Assembly: GCA_014729595.1 (NCBI GenBank)
Contig: WJJU01000302.1
Span: 1-9,394, forward strand
Direction of reading: 5' to 3'
DNA: 9,394 nucleotides
Origin: Chitinivibrionales bacterium
Lineage (GTDB): Bacteria > Fibrobacterota > Chitinivibrionia > Chitinivibrionales > WJMI01
Shown piece by piece: positions 1 through 6,580 of the stretch. The position numbers and the translations under genes were made by a program. A model generated the notes under the pieces. That model was not told the origin of the DNA. It did no database searches and saw only the letters and a list, made by a program, of their open reading frames with translations. Numbering within the stretch: the stretch's first letter is position 1; each line of letters opens with the position of its first letter.

Positions 1-1168
1 GCGATATGCTCTCGTCTGAATTCGTCCCATGTCTTCTCACCTCAACCGTCGGGACCGTGTAATTTGAATCCGGATCGTCAAGTATAATCGTAAAATTACG
101 ACTACTCAACAAATCCCCATAGCCAAGCAAGGTGTCTAAGGGCAGTGATGGACTGGTACCGCCAATACGGGTTGCCGAATCACTGTATGGGTAGAGATGG
201 TATTGCCATGACTCATCGAGTAATTCTACCGCTGATCCCTGTTCGGCTTTGGTAAATTGGAAATACCGGTAGTCCGCCGTCCCGGCAGAATACTGCGTCC
301 ACTCGCTGCCGCGACGAACGATGACCAAGCCCCCGTCTCCGACCGCGCCTTCGGCCGAAATAGCACGGATCGGCCGTGAAGTAGGCTTGGCCACTTCTGA
401 AAACCGATCACCGTCGAAAGCGTAGATGCGTCCCGACTGAGTACCGGTAAATCCTTCGCCCAATGCGGTAACCGTCTCGCTTTGATCGATGTCGAACACT
501 TCTTCGGACAACCATCCCTTCGTGTCAAGGTGTACCCGTCTTGTCAAACCGCCGGTACCAAGCGCCCACAAGCCGAGATCGAATTCGTCTCCTTCGCCTA
601 CAATTTCCACAATTCGCTGTCCTGCGATTGTCCGTGCAAGAGATATGGTGTCGGGCCGGCGCACGTTTCCTTCCGATGCGCTAATGGTATGAAACACGAG
701 TTCCATATCACCGCTGCGTACGACAATGAAAAGAGTATCCGACCGGTAATCCGGTTGGTCCAAGACATAAAACGGCGAGGAATCGGAAAACGACAAAGAG
801 AGAGCAACCGGATTCTTCACGGACACCGTCGCCTTGTCGGCGGGGTAGGAAGGTGGGGACCAGACCGCATCCGTAGCATATAGCTTGTCGCCCGAAGAAA
901 ACACCGCCCGGCTTAGATCTCCCGGGCCTACCATCACCACTCGCCGCGGGCTAAGCGAACAGATGGCGTCGGAAAGCATTACATCCGTGCCGGCGAGCGC
1001 ATTACCCCACCGCATATCGCTGAAACGCGAATGCAAAAGGAACCACGCCGGTTCACAGGATGCCGCGATTGTTTCCGCGGCGCCTGCGAGAGCCACGAGG
1101 ATCGCTAAGACCATTGCGGCCCATGATCCTTGGCGTACGCTTGTTTTTGTCATGGTGAGCGCTATCAT
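1..1168 (-). CDS. Exported protein of unknown function, possibly beta-propeller-like (3' end outside window)
   Basis: The minus-strand frame is open from the left edge to an ATG at 1166-1168, giving 389 codons without a stop, so the C-terminus is missing. I chose this ATG because AGGAAG lies upstream on the minus strand (1173-1178); an in-frame ATG at 1151-1153 has no such site. Residues 8-12 carry K and R, followed by a hydrophobic stretch (about 16-30, WAAMVLAILVALAGA) and small residues, which is a signal peptide with likely cleavage around residues 30-37. The mature part is rich in beta-strand-like segments such as SGDKLYATD (92-100) and SGRIYAFDGDRF (245-256), with aromatic and glycine turns reminiscent of propeller blades, but I recognise no specific family. 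It is the last visible gene of the unit regulator, Kelch lipoprotein, this gene, and sits 46 bases after the lipoprotein stop. It is probably a periplasmic or surface partner of that lipoprotein; this is inference from position. Confidence 0.85.
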   Translation of the reverse strand, partial: MIALTMTKTSVRQGSWAAMVLAILVALAGAAETIAASCEPAWFLLHSRFSDMRWGNALAGTDVMLSDAICSLSPRRVVMVGPGDLSRAVFSSGDKLYATDAVWSPPSYPADKATVSVKNPVALSLSFSDSSPFYVLDQPDYRSDTLFIVVRSGDMELVFHTISASEGNVRRPDTISLARTIAGQRIVEIVGEGDEFDLGLWALGTGGLTRRVHLDTKGWLSEEVFDIDQSETVTALGEGFTGTQSGRIYAFDGDRFSEVAKPTSRPIRAISAEGAVGDGGLVIVRRGSEWTQYSAGTADYRYFQFTKAEQGSAVELLDESWQYHLYPYSDSATRIGGTSPSLPLDTLLGYGDLLSSRNFTIILDDPDSNYTVPTVEVRRHGTNSDESIS

Positions 1169-1172
1169 AATA

Positions 1173-1178
1173 CTTCCT
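1173..1178 (-). promoter_or_regulatory. Ribosome binding site deciding the start of the exported protein
   Basis: The minus strand reads AGGAAG followed by TATT and then ATG. Counting from AGGA, the spacing is six bases. This supports the ATG at 1166-1168 over the in-frame ATG 15 bases further in. It lies in the 46-base gap after the lipoprotein stop codon (1215-1217); I see no terminator-like hairpin in that gap, so readthrough into this gene is expected. Confidence 0.6.
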
Positions 1179-1214
1179 GCCAACCGATTTGCTCGTAAAT
1201 ACTCACCAGTGTTT

Positions 1215-3458
1215 TTAGTCTGGATAATATTTCACGACGCTCGACATTCTCCCGGTATCGGACATTCCTCCAACGACATATACGTAATCATCCACCACCG
1301 TCAGTCCAAAGCCATAACGGGACTCCGTCATTGCTTGTTTTTCGCACCACTGGCCGGTCGAAGGGTCAAGCTCTATGACATTTCTCAGTAAGCCGGGTGA
1401 GTTAGAGCCGGGGAAGTCTATCCCGCCCAGAACAAGGATTTTCCCCCGTACACTCGCCGCACCAAAATAGTACCGATCCAACGGAGCTTCGGATTCGGTC
1501 TCTAAAAAACCTTGCTCCCCGGTTATCGGATCGAACCATTCCACTTTGCTCAAAAGGTTGCCGTTATTGTATGCGCCGTCGGATCCGCCACGGCCACCAA
1601 TTATGTAAAACCTGCCGTCGATCAGAACTACACTATGCAAGTGCCGGTGAAGCTTCATTTGTCCGGCTGAACTCCATGTTCCCGAAAGCGCATCGAAAAT
1701 GCGGATGCTGTCATCGATGACCCAACCTTCGTCATTCTGCAAAACTCCGCCGAACAAATAAATCGAATCATTATGCGCGCACGCCGCGGGACTCGAGATG
1801 GTAAAAGGTAGAGCCGCAATTGAATCCCAAATACCGGTTGAAGGATTGTATTCTTCGACGGAGCGTACCAACTGGGTGCTGCTGACTCCGCCAAGAACAT
1901 AGAGATTTTGCCGGGCGACCGCTACCGCATGGTCCCAACGCGGAGTATTAAGTGAACCTGTTCCGCGCCATGTAGAGTCATGTGGATTGAATACCTCGAC
2001 CGCATCGATAGGCATGAACTCGGCGTACTCCCATAGCTCGCCCTCGCGACAGCCCCCAATCGCATAGAGAAGACCGTCGAGCACCGCGCACGCCAGTTGC
2101 CTTCGCGCCGTCCCCATCGAGCGAACGGGTATCCATGTGTTCGATTGAATCAGACGCTTGGGTGTTACCATCATGGTATCCCGCCATATTGAGCCCGCAC
2201 CATCTTCCACCGCAATGATAAATTGCATTCGCTCGGTATTTGTCCATTCATGGCGCAGCGTATCGGTAAACAGTGACGTTGATAAGCCTGCAATGGAATC
2301 CACTAAAGTGAATCCCGTATCAGTATGAGTATACCACCGAAGCGAGCGATTGTGTCGAGTAGGATTACGGCATTCAACCACAAGCGCAATGGTGTCCCCA
2401 ACTATCACCGTGTCTGAATTGGAAGGTGTAAGAAGCCACGAAATCTTGGTGCGAACCATCGAAGGGGGAGCACAGGATATTTCCAACGCCGATGAATAAT
2501 CGCTTTCATTGTTCGAATGGTCGACCGCACGCACCTGATACCGGCGAACGCGATCGATAGTATCATTCGCGCCGAATGGGAGCGTATCGAAGAAATGCGG
2601 TTGCGTGAGAAGATCCGGTATTTTGATTGGGGTCGCCGCGCCGGTATCGATATAGACATAGTAGCCTTCAAGATCTTCTACGGCCACCGTGTCCCATCTG
2701 AGCGTAACAACGGACGTGAGCGTGTCGTAGGCGACACTCAGGTTCCGAGGAGTGGAAGGTGCGCCTGTGGTATCCAGAACAAGTTCGACCGAGTCGAGAG
2801 GGGTGTCTTTACCCGCGTTGACCACGACCCCACTCATTCGCAACTCACGGTAGCCGATCTCACGGAAACGTACTTCGTAGGTGTCCGGCGGAAGCGTCGA
2901 AATGATGAATCGTCCCGTACTATCCGTCCGGGCATCATACGAAGTACCCGGGATATACGCGTGAACTCCGCTGCGATCGTCGCGATCGATTATCACCTTC
3001 CCCGAAATGGTGCCGGGCGGATAAAGAGTGTGCACGCCTATAAAAGTTCGCAGCAAAATGGTATCGGGTGCGATGCGTTCAAGGGTGGTGTTTTCAAGTG
3101 TGTCGAATCGTACGCCCGGGATTTGGGCGACCAGCTCATTGTCGTTGTAATGACTTAACAAGGTAAACGTTTGCCCCAACTGAGTACTGTCGTAAGGCAG
3201 CAGAAACCAGCCCGAGTCATTTGTCGTAGCCGCTTCGGTATATGGGGTAGTACTAATAGTTGTATCGGTGAGTTCTTTGTAAGCGCTCACCTCCGCATTG
3301 CCGACAGGGTTCCCCTCGACATCGACCAGCATGCCGGCTACGCCAAAAGTCTGCGTCCCACCGCCCTGAAAGCTGGATTGGGTGTCGGATATACCACAAC
3401 CGTTAACCAGGAGAGCGGCCAAAAGGCATCCGGCGATATGCACCAGTACGCGCTTCAT
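1215..3458 (-). CDS. Lipoprotein with carboxypeptidase-regulatory-like, Fn3-like, Ig-like and Kelch-propeller domains
   Basis: The 747-residue protein starts with a lipoprotein signal peptide: KR at 2-3, a hydrophobic core, then the lipobox VNGC with the acylated Cys at 21. Gly at +2 argues for outer-membrane sorting. Domains in order: carboxypeptidase-regulatory-like (about 38-110); a second one (about 149-227, with the DSTGRF and LPPDTYEVRF signatures); Fn3-like (about 234-328, ending in YQVRAVDHSNNESDYSS); an Ig-like stretch (about 335-432); then six Kelch repeats (about 445-747) with Gly-Gly pairs at 468, 523, 570, 621, 678 and 730. The last repeat ends at YYPD without its final strand, while the SNTW segment at 439-442 before repeat 1 can supply it, so the propeller probably closes by shared strands. 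It likely acts as a binding or scaffold protein at the cell surface; the ligand is unknown. The ATG follows the regulator TAA directly, with GGGGAG just upstream, so translation is probably coupled. Confidence 0.93.
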   Translation of the reverse strand: MKRVLVHIAGCLLAALLVNGCGISDTQSSFQGGGTQTFGVAGMLVDVEGNPVGNAEVSAYKELTDTTISTTPYTEAATTNDSGWFLLPYDSTQLGQTFTLLSHYNDNELVAQIPGVRFDTLENTTLERIAPDTILLRTFIGVHTLYPPGTISGKVIIDRDDRSGVHAYIPGTSYDARTDSTGRFIISTLPPDTYEVRFREIGYRELRMSGVVVNAGKDTPLDSVELVLDTTGAPSTPRNLSVAYDTLTSVVTLRWDTVAVEDLEGYYVYIDTGAATPIKIPDLLTQPHFFDTLPFGANDTIDRVRRYQVRAVDHSNNESDYSSALEISCAPPSMVRTKISWLLTPSNSDTVIVGDTIALVVECRNPTRHNRSLRWYTHTDTGFTLVDSIAGLSTSLFTDTLRHEWTNTERMQFIIAVEDGAGSIWRDTMMVTPKRLIQSNTWIPVRSMGTARRQLACAVLDGLLYAIGGCREGELWEYAEFMPIDAVEVFNPHDSTWRGTGSLNTPRWDHAVAVARQNLYVLGGVSSTQLVRSVEEYNPSTGIWDSIAALPFTISSPAACAHNDSIYLFGGVLQNDEGWVIDDSIRIFDALSGTWSSAGQMKLHRHLHSVVLIDGRFYIIGGRGGSDGAYNNGNLLSKVEWFDPITGEQGFLETESEAPLDRYYFGAASVRGKILVLGGIDFPGSNSPGLLRNVIELDPSTGQWCEKQAMTESRYGFGLTVVDDYVYVVGGMSDTGRMSSVVKYYPD

Positions 3459-4298
3459 TTACTCCCCACCGTCTCCATCATAGATGTCCGCGAGAGGGAA
3501 CACCTGAAAATTGAATTGATAGATTCTGTCCGGATTATCATGATCGTTTTGCACCAGCTCCAATACTTCCCGCTCAAACTCGACCAGCTTATCTACGATT
3601 TCTTTATATACGCCCTCGGAAAGGTTGAGTGTCAGCGTAGATATTAGACGCTGATTGCGTGGAAAACGGTCTATCGATTCTTTCGCCAGATCGATGGTTG
3701 CCCGTTGAAAATTGTGCACGGCAACCGATCTGAACTCCCGTCCCGTGGTCACTACGGCATCGGTTACATGGTACGAATCGTCGTCCTTCCGCTCTATAAG
3801 TCCAAGTCTCTCAAGCAGATCCACCGCTTTCTTGGTTTCGGAGGGATTTATGGCGGGACGCAGCATCCTTCCCAGTTCTTTGTAGTCTCCGCGGAAAGGA
3901 AAATAATTGAGGAGTTCGCGGATGGCAACATAGTACCACTTTTCGAAATATTCATACTGGTCTACGCCAAGCTGATGGAAACGAGAGCGCTTGAAGGTAA
4001 GAAGCTTTTCGAAATAAAAACGCCGGCGTTCATGCTCCTTAGCTTGATTGAAATGCACGAGCAATTCGAAAAATCCTGTTTGGCGCTTGGAAAATCCGTA
4101 GAGATCGGCGAATTTGAAGATCGTTTCGTTGGAGATGTTTCGTTTGCCCTGGATGATGTTCGAAAAAAAACCCGCGGAACTAAACCCGATCTTCCGAGCA
4201 ATATACCGATACGAAAAGAACTTTTTTCGCCTCTTGGTGTCTTCGTAGAGGTCCTTTAGCAGGGCGCGATAATCGGTATAGTCGTAAATATTGATCAT
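3459..4298 (-). CDS. TIGR02147/DUF4423-type transcriptional regulator
   Basis: This 279-residue protein has the hallmarks I associate with the TIGR02147 (DUF4423) family: an opening YDYTDYRALLKDLYE (4-18), an XRE-like helix-turn-helix core at about 28-75 with FFSYRYIARKIGFSS and IIQGKRNIS, then LVHFNQAKEHE (80-90), a winged-helix-like middle (about 120-185, with LLERLGLIER), and a C-terminal part ending QFNFQVFPL (261-269). Length fits the family. Start: a GTG at 4305-4307 is also in frame, but the ATG at 4296-4298 gives an N-terminus that matches the family better; neither has a strong ribosome site. The family is described in Fibrobacter and relatives, and its targets are mostly uncharacterised. 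Because the next gene starts at the base after its stop codon, it probably controls, or is co-expressed with, the two envelope-protein genes downstream. Direct DNA binding is inferred from the HTH. Confidence 0.92.
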   Translation of the reverse strand: MINIYDYTDYRALLKDLYEDTKRRKKFFSYRYIARKIGFSSAGFFSNIIQGKRNISNETIFKFADLYGFSKRQTGFFELLVHFNQAKEHERRRFYFEKLLTFKRSRFHQLGVDQYEYFEKWYYVAIRELLNYFPFRGDYKELGRMLRPAINPSETKKAVDLLERLGLIERKDDDSYHVTDAVVTTGREFRSVAVHNFQRATIDLAKESIDRFPRNQRLISTLTLNLSEGVYKEIVDKLVEFEREVLELVQNDHDNPDRIYQFNFQVFPLADIYDGDGGE

Positions 4299-4391
4299 GG
4301 TTTTCACTCACTCGCCCGGGAGTTCTCCGACCAGGCACATGAACGGTAATCGTACGGCGCGAGCCCTCAGGGGATACATTGGTACGTAGAA

Positions 4392-4397
4392 AATATA
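4392..4397 (-). promoter_or_regulatory. Possible -10 element for the regulator/lipoprotein operon
   Basis: On the minus strand an AT-rich tract reads TTTTTGTCCATATTTGTG followed by TATATT, a good -10 match about 95 bases upstream of the regulator ATG. No good -35 hexamer lies 16-18 bases before it; the T-rich stretch there is only a weak candidate. This is tentative because any AT-rich tract gives such matches. Confidence 0.25.
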
Positions 4398-4447
4398 CAC
4401 AAATATGGACAAAAATAAAAAGATAAAATCCCCGATGAGCGTATTGA

Positions 4448-4468
4448 GCGTTTTCCGACGGAAAACGC
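4448..4468. repeat. Perfect 21-base palindrome (possible operator)
   Basis: GCGTTTTCCG and CGGAAAACGC flank a single central A, giving ten paired bases on each side. It lies about 150 bases upstream of the regulator start, beyond the candidate -10 element. The shape fits a dimeric repressor site, and autoregulation by the TIGR02147-type protein is one option. On the minus strand a T-rich stretch follows only after about 15 bases, so a terminator is less likely. A second inverted repeat, CGCAAAT/ATTTGCG (arms 4466-4472 and 4488-4494), shares its edge. Confidence 0.5.
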
Positions 4469-4559
4469 AAATCGTGCATTCAATCTTATTTGCGCCGAGC
4501 GCAGTTGGTGTTGGCGGCGGGCTCACGAAAAGCCTGACAGCCGGCCTTCGTCCCACAAT

Positions 4560-4601
4560 CGCTCTCACCCCCGCTCCCGCTCACGCTCTTGCGCATCGCT
4601 C
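4560..4601. repeat. Short CGCTC repeat block with mostly 6-base period
   Basis: CGCTC occurs at 4560, 4572, 4578, 4584 and 4597; the first four are spaced by 12, 6 and 6 bases (GAGCGN on the minus strand). It is a small low-complexity block in non-coding DNA, and no function is evident. Confidence 0.5.
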
Positions 4602-4677
4602 AGCTATGGCCGCGTCGAAGTTCACCCAAGACATCCCCACGCGCACGTTCCCCCGTGACCCGCCGACATGCATCACT

Positions 4678-4696
4678 TGATTCAACGCATGAATCA
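4678..4696. repeat. Inverted repeat TGATTCA-N5-TGAATCA
   Basis: Two perfect seven-base arms (4678-4684 and 4690-4696) are separated by ACGCA. The arms and short spacer look like a dimeric regulator site or a small hairpin. No run of T follows on either strand, so it is not a typical intrinsic terminator. It lies 67 bases before the decayed coding region and may have been part of that gene's control region. Confidence 0.4.
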
Positions 4697-4762
4697 GTAT
4701 ATGCTTTTTCGAGAATGATAATCGGCTTCGCATAAAATCCATAGAGACTACGACCATTGTTG

Positions 4763-5388
4763 ATGTGTGAAGAAAATCAGTCCAAACGCAAAGGTCGTAC
4801 GGAGATCGATCGTGCCCTTGTTGGTATTGCAATTGCAAAACAAAACGAATTGTTGAATTAAGCTTACAAGTTTTTCGAAGGTTCGAATGATAGTAAGCGG
4901 TGGGGGAGTGTGGGGGAATCGCTGCTGGTGGTTAACAAGTCCGACTTTCCCGGGCGGATCGACTTTTATGAGAACGGAACGGCGGTACTGTCGTTTGCGG
5001 AAAAGATCCAATGCTCACCTTTACATAAGATTGGTTTTTTCGCTCGCTTTATGCCGGAAGGGCTTACCGCGATATTATGTTCACCAAAGCGGGCGACCGT
5101 GAAGCGCCGTCATTCGACAACAATGTCGATCTTCGGTTTTTCGCGCAGCATGAACATGGATCAGGATAAATGTCGTGGTCGCACGACGGCGATATGACGC
5201 GGCGTACCGGGTTTTCGGGGGTGTGAAAGGGGGCTCCCGCCGACTTTGCAAACAAAAAGAACGCGTATCCGGGCGGCGCATTTGCGCATACTTCGAATCA
5301 TCGAAATCCGGCTTTTGTGTTTCGTGCCCCGAACCGGGCTCATGGCATAGGAATTGCGATCGGTAAAAAAAACTTCCGGAGAAATTGA
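4763..5388 (+). pseudogene. Apparent decayed protein-coding gene (unknown family)
   Basis: Two plus-strand frames join into what reads like one protein. Frame A starts at ATG 4763 with MCEENQSKRKGRTEIDRALV, meets TAA at 4859, and continues in the same frame with AYKFFEGSNDSK and GRIDFYENGTAVLSF to about 5025. Frame B then takes over (open from 5029, DWFFRSLYAGRAYRDIMF) and continues with DNNVDLRFFAQHEHG, TAA at 5167, then SWSHDGDMTRRTGFSG, TGA at 5224, then KGAPADFANKKNAYPGGAF and NHRNPAFVFRAP up to TGA at 5386. The residue composition of these segments is protein-like, and a single one-base indel near 5025-5035 plus three stop codons would explain the breaks. Stops of both TAA and TGA type argue against recoding. 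I do not recognise the family. There is no ribosome site before 4763, so the true start may also be lost. Alternatively, this is chance open frame in non-coding DNA. Confidence 0.35.
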
Positions 5389-5414
5389 CACTTACAATTA
5401 CCGTCGCTTAACAT
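5385..5414 (+). promoter_or_regulatory. Sigma70-type promoter of the sugar-oxidoreductase operon
   Basis: A consensus -35 TTGACA (5385-5390) is followed after 18 bases by TAACAT (5409-5414), four of six matches to TATAAT. Transcription would begin around 5420, leaving a leader of about 40 bases before the ATG at 5462. It is the only strong promoter-like site ahead of the four-gene operon, and the end of the decayed gene overlaps it. A longer open frame running through it from 5354 (TTG start) is therefore not the real gene start. Confidence 0.6.
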
Positions 5415-5451
5415 GGACAAAGGTTTACCGAAGGAATACCAATTGGAAGCA

Positions 5452-5456
5452 AAGGA
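5452..5456 (+). promoter_or_regulatory. Ribosome binding site of the first epimerase
   Basis: AAGGA sits five bases before the ATG at 5462-5464. It decides the start in favour of MDDRVLITGG and against an upstream TTG extension of 36 residues that would precede the Rossmann strand and overlap the promoter. Confidence 0.65.
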
Positions 5457-5461
5457 TTGTT

Positions 5462-6580
5462 ATGGACGATAGAGTGCTTATCACCGGAGGGGCGGGATTC
5501 ATCGGATCTCATGTCTGCGATCGTTTGTTGGAATCCGGTTATCAGGTACGTGTTTTGGATAATTTGGATCCCCAAGTTCACGGCGGTGCGACAGAGCCAC
5601 CGGCGTACCTCTCTTCCGACGTGGAATTTCTCGGGGGCGATGTTCGCGATCCGGAGTCTGTCGGCGCGGCGCTTCATGATGTTGATATGGTCATACACTT
5701 GGCGGCCGCCGTCGGTGTAGGTCAGAGCATGTACGAAATGCGGCGGTACAGCGAAGTCAATACGGTGGGAACCGGCGTATTGTTGGAAGCATTAATGAAG
5801 CATCCGGTTCGCAAACTCGTGGTGGCTTCCAGTATGAGCATTTACGGAGAAGGAATGTATCGTGCGCCGTCGGGAATGCCGCACCATGCGGCCGAGCGTG
5901 CCTTGGACAGGCTCCGACGGGGAGATTGGGAGGTGCGAACCGTGGACGGCGACCCGCTAACACCGATTCCCACCCCGGAAACCAAGCAGCCTCGACTTAC
6001 ATCAATCTATGCACTGTCAAAATATAATCAAGAACGCATGGCCATTCTGTTCGGCGGAGCGTACGGTGTTCCCGTCGTCGCACTTCGTTTTTTTAATGTA
6101 TACGGGACACGACAGGCACTCTCAAATCCTTATACCGGCGTCCTGGCAATATTTGCTTCCCGCTACATTAACAATCGCCCGCCTCTCATCTTCGAGGATG
6201 GTAATCAAATGCGCGATTTTGTAAGTGTCGAAGATGTTTCTCGAGGGGTTTGCCTCGCATTGGAAAACGAAGCCGCGGTTCAAGAGGTTTTCAATATTGG
6301 AAGCGGCGAATCCGTTTCGGTAAGATCGATTGCGAATACGATGGCCAAAGTGCTTGGGCGGGAAACCATTGACCCGGTTGTAACGGGAAGGTATCGGATG
6401 GGAGACATACGACACTGTTTTGCCGACATCGAAAAAGCCCGTCGAATCCTCGGATATCGTCCTCGAACGTCCCTGCTTGACGGCCTCGGTGAGTTGGCGG
6501 AATGGCTGGAAAACCAGGTCGCGGACGATCGAGCCGAATTTGCGGTGGCACAGCTTGCCGAAAGGGGGCTGACGGTATGA
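5462..6580 (+). CDS. NAD-dependent epimerase, dTDP-L-rhamnose 4-epimerase (WbiB)-like extended SDR
   Basis: This 372-residue extended short-chain dehydrogenase/reductase has the NAD-binding TGGAGFIGSH (8-17), GDVRD (59-63), SSMSIYGEG (123-131), the catalytic YALSK (Tyr183, Lys187), RFFNVYG (209-215) and RDFVSVEDV (251-259). The segments DNLDPQVHGG, AAVGVGQSMYE, RFFNVYGTRQALSNPYTG and YRMGDIRHCFADI, and the C-terminal AEDR-like tail, match what I remember of proteins annotated as dTDP-L-rhamnose 4-epimerase. These use a Rossmann-bound NAD to oxidise and re-reduce the sugar at C4 in the cytoplasm. Relatives carry an insert after the SIYG motif (here about 132-178) with CxxC-type pairs; this one has no cysteine there (RAPSG and EVRTVDGD instead). 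The exact substrate is not provable from sequence; UDP- or dTDP-hexose epimerisation more generally is the alternative. It is the first gene of the operon and overlaps the next by ATGA. Confidence 0.9.
   Translation: MDDRVLITGGAGFIGSHVCDRLLESGYQVRVLDNLDPQVHGGATEPPAYLSSDVEFLGGDVRDPESVGAALHDVDMVIHLAAAVGVGQSMYEMRRYSEVNTVGTGVLLEALMKHPVRKLVVASSMSIYGEGMYRAPSGMPHHAAERALDRLRRGDWEVRTVDGDPLTPIPTPETKQPRLTSIYALSKYNQERMAILFGGAYGVPVVALRFFNVYGTRQALSNPYTGVLAIFASRYINNRPPLIFEDGNQMRDFVSVEDVSRGVCLALENEAAVQEVFNIGSGESVSVRSIANTMAKVLGRETIDPVVTGRYRMGDIRHCFADIEKARRILGYRPRTSLLDGLGELAEWLENQVADDRAEFAVAQLAERGLTV

Larger units (their letters stand above)
4299..4762. other. Left part of divergent intergenic region, no convincing gene
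   Basis: This stretch holds no ORF with a plausible start and ribosome site. It contains an AT-rich segment (about 4388-4432) that may include the leftward promoter, a perfect 21-base palindrome (4448-4468), a second inverted repeat (4466-4494), a hexamer-periodic CGCTC block (4560-4601), and an inverted repeat TGATTCA-ACGCA-TGAATCA (4678-4696). The density of such elements suggests control sequences or remnants of older DNA. Confidence 0.6.

Noticed and set aside
2517..3158. Plus-strand open frame of 213 codons
   Set aside because: It lies wholly antisense to the lipoprotein gene, whose domains are clear, and has no ribosome site or recognisable motif.
3705..4259. Plus-strand open frame of 184 codons
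   Set aside because: Antisense to the TIGR02147-type regulator, whose family motifs are unambiguous.
4305..4307. GTG start for the regulator
   Set aside because: It adds only three residues, and the ATG at 4296-4298 gives the family-like N-terminus; the alternative cannot be fully excluded.
4560..4601. CGCTC block as a CRISPR or origin iteron array
   Set aside because: Units are only 5-6 bases, irregularly spaced, with no spacers or associated replication or cas genes.
4405..4680. Plus-strand open frame of 91 codons in the intergenic region
   Set aside because: No ribosome site before the ATG, runs through the palindrome and the CGCTC repeat, and the residue composition is low-complexity and unlike a folded protein.
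5172..5187. Hairpin GTCGTG-GTCG-CACGAC as a terminator
   Set aside because: No T run follows on either strand, and six-base stems of this type are common by chance; a similar TCGACA/TGTCGA pair lies at 5114-5129.
4763..5388. Stop-codon recoding instead of a pseudogene
   Set aside because: The internal stops are both TAA and TGA, and the intact genes nearby end normally with TAA and TGA.
5354..5461. N-terminal extension of the first epimerase from a TTG
   Set aside because: It would overlap the promoter and precede the Rossmann strand; the ATG at 5462 has a good ribosome site.
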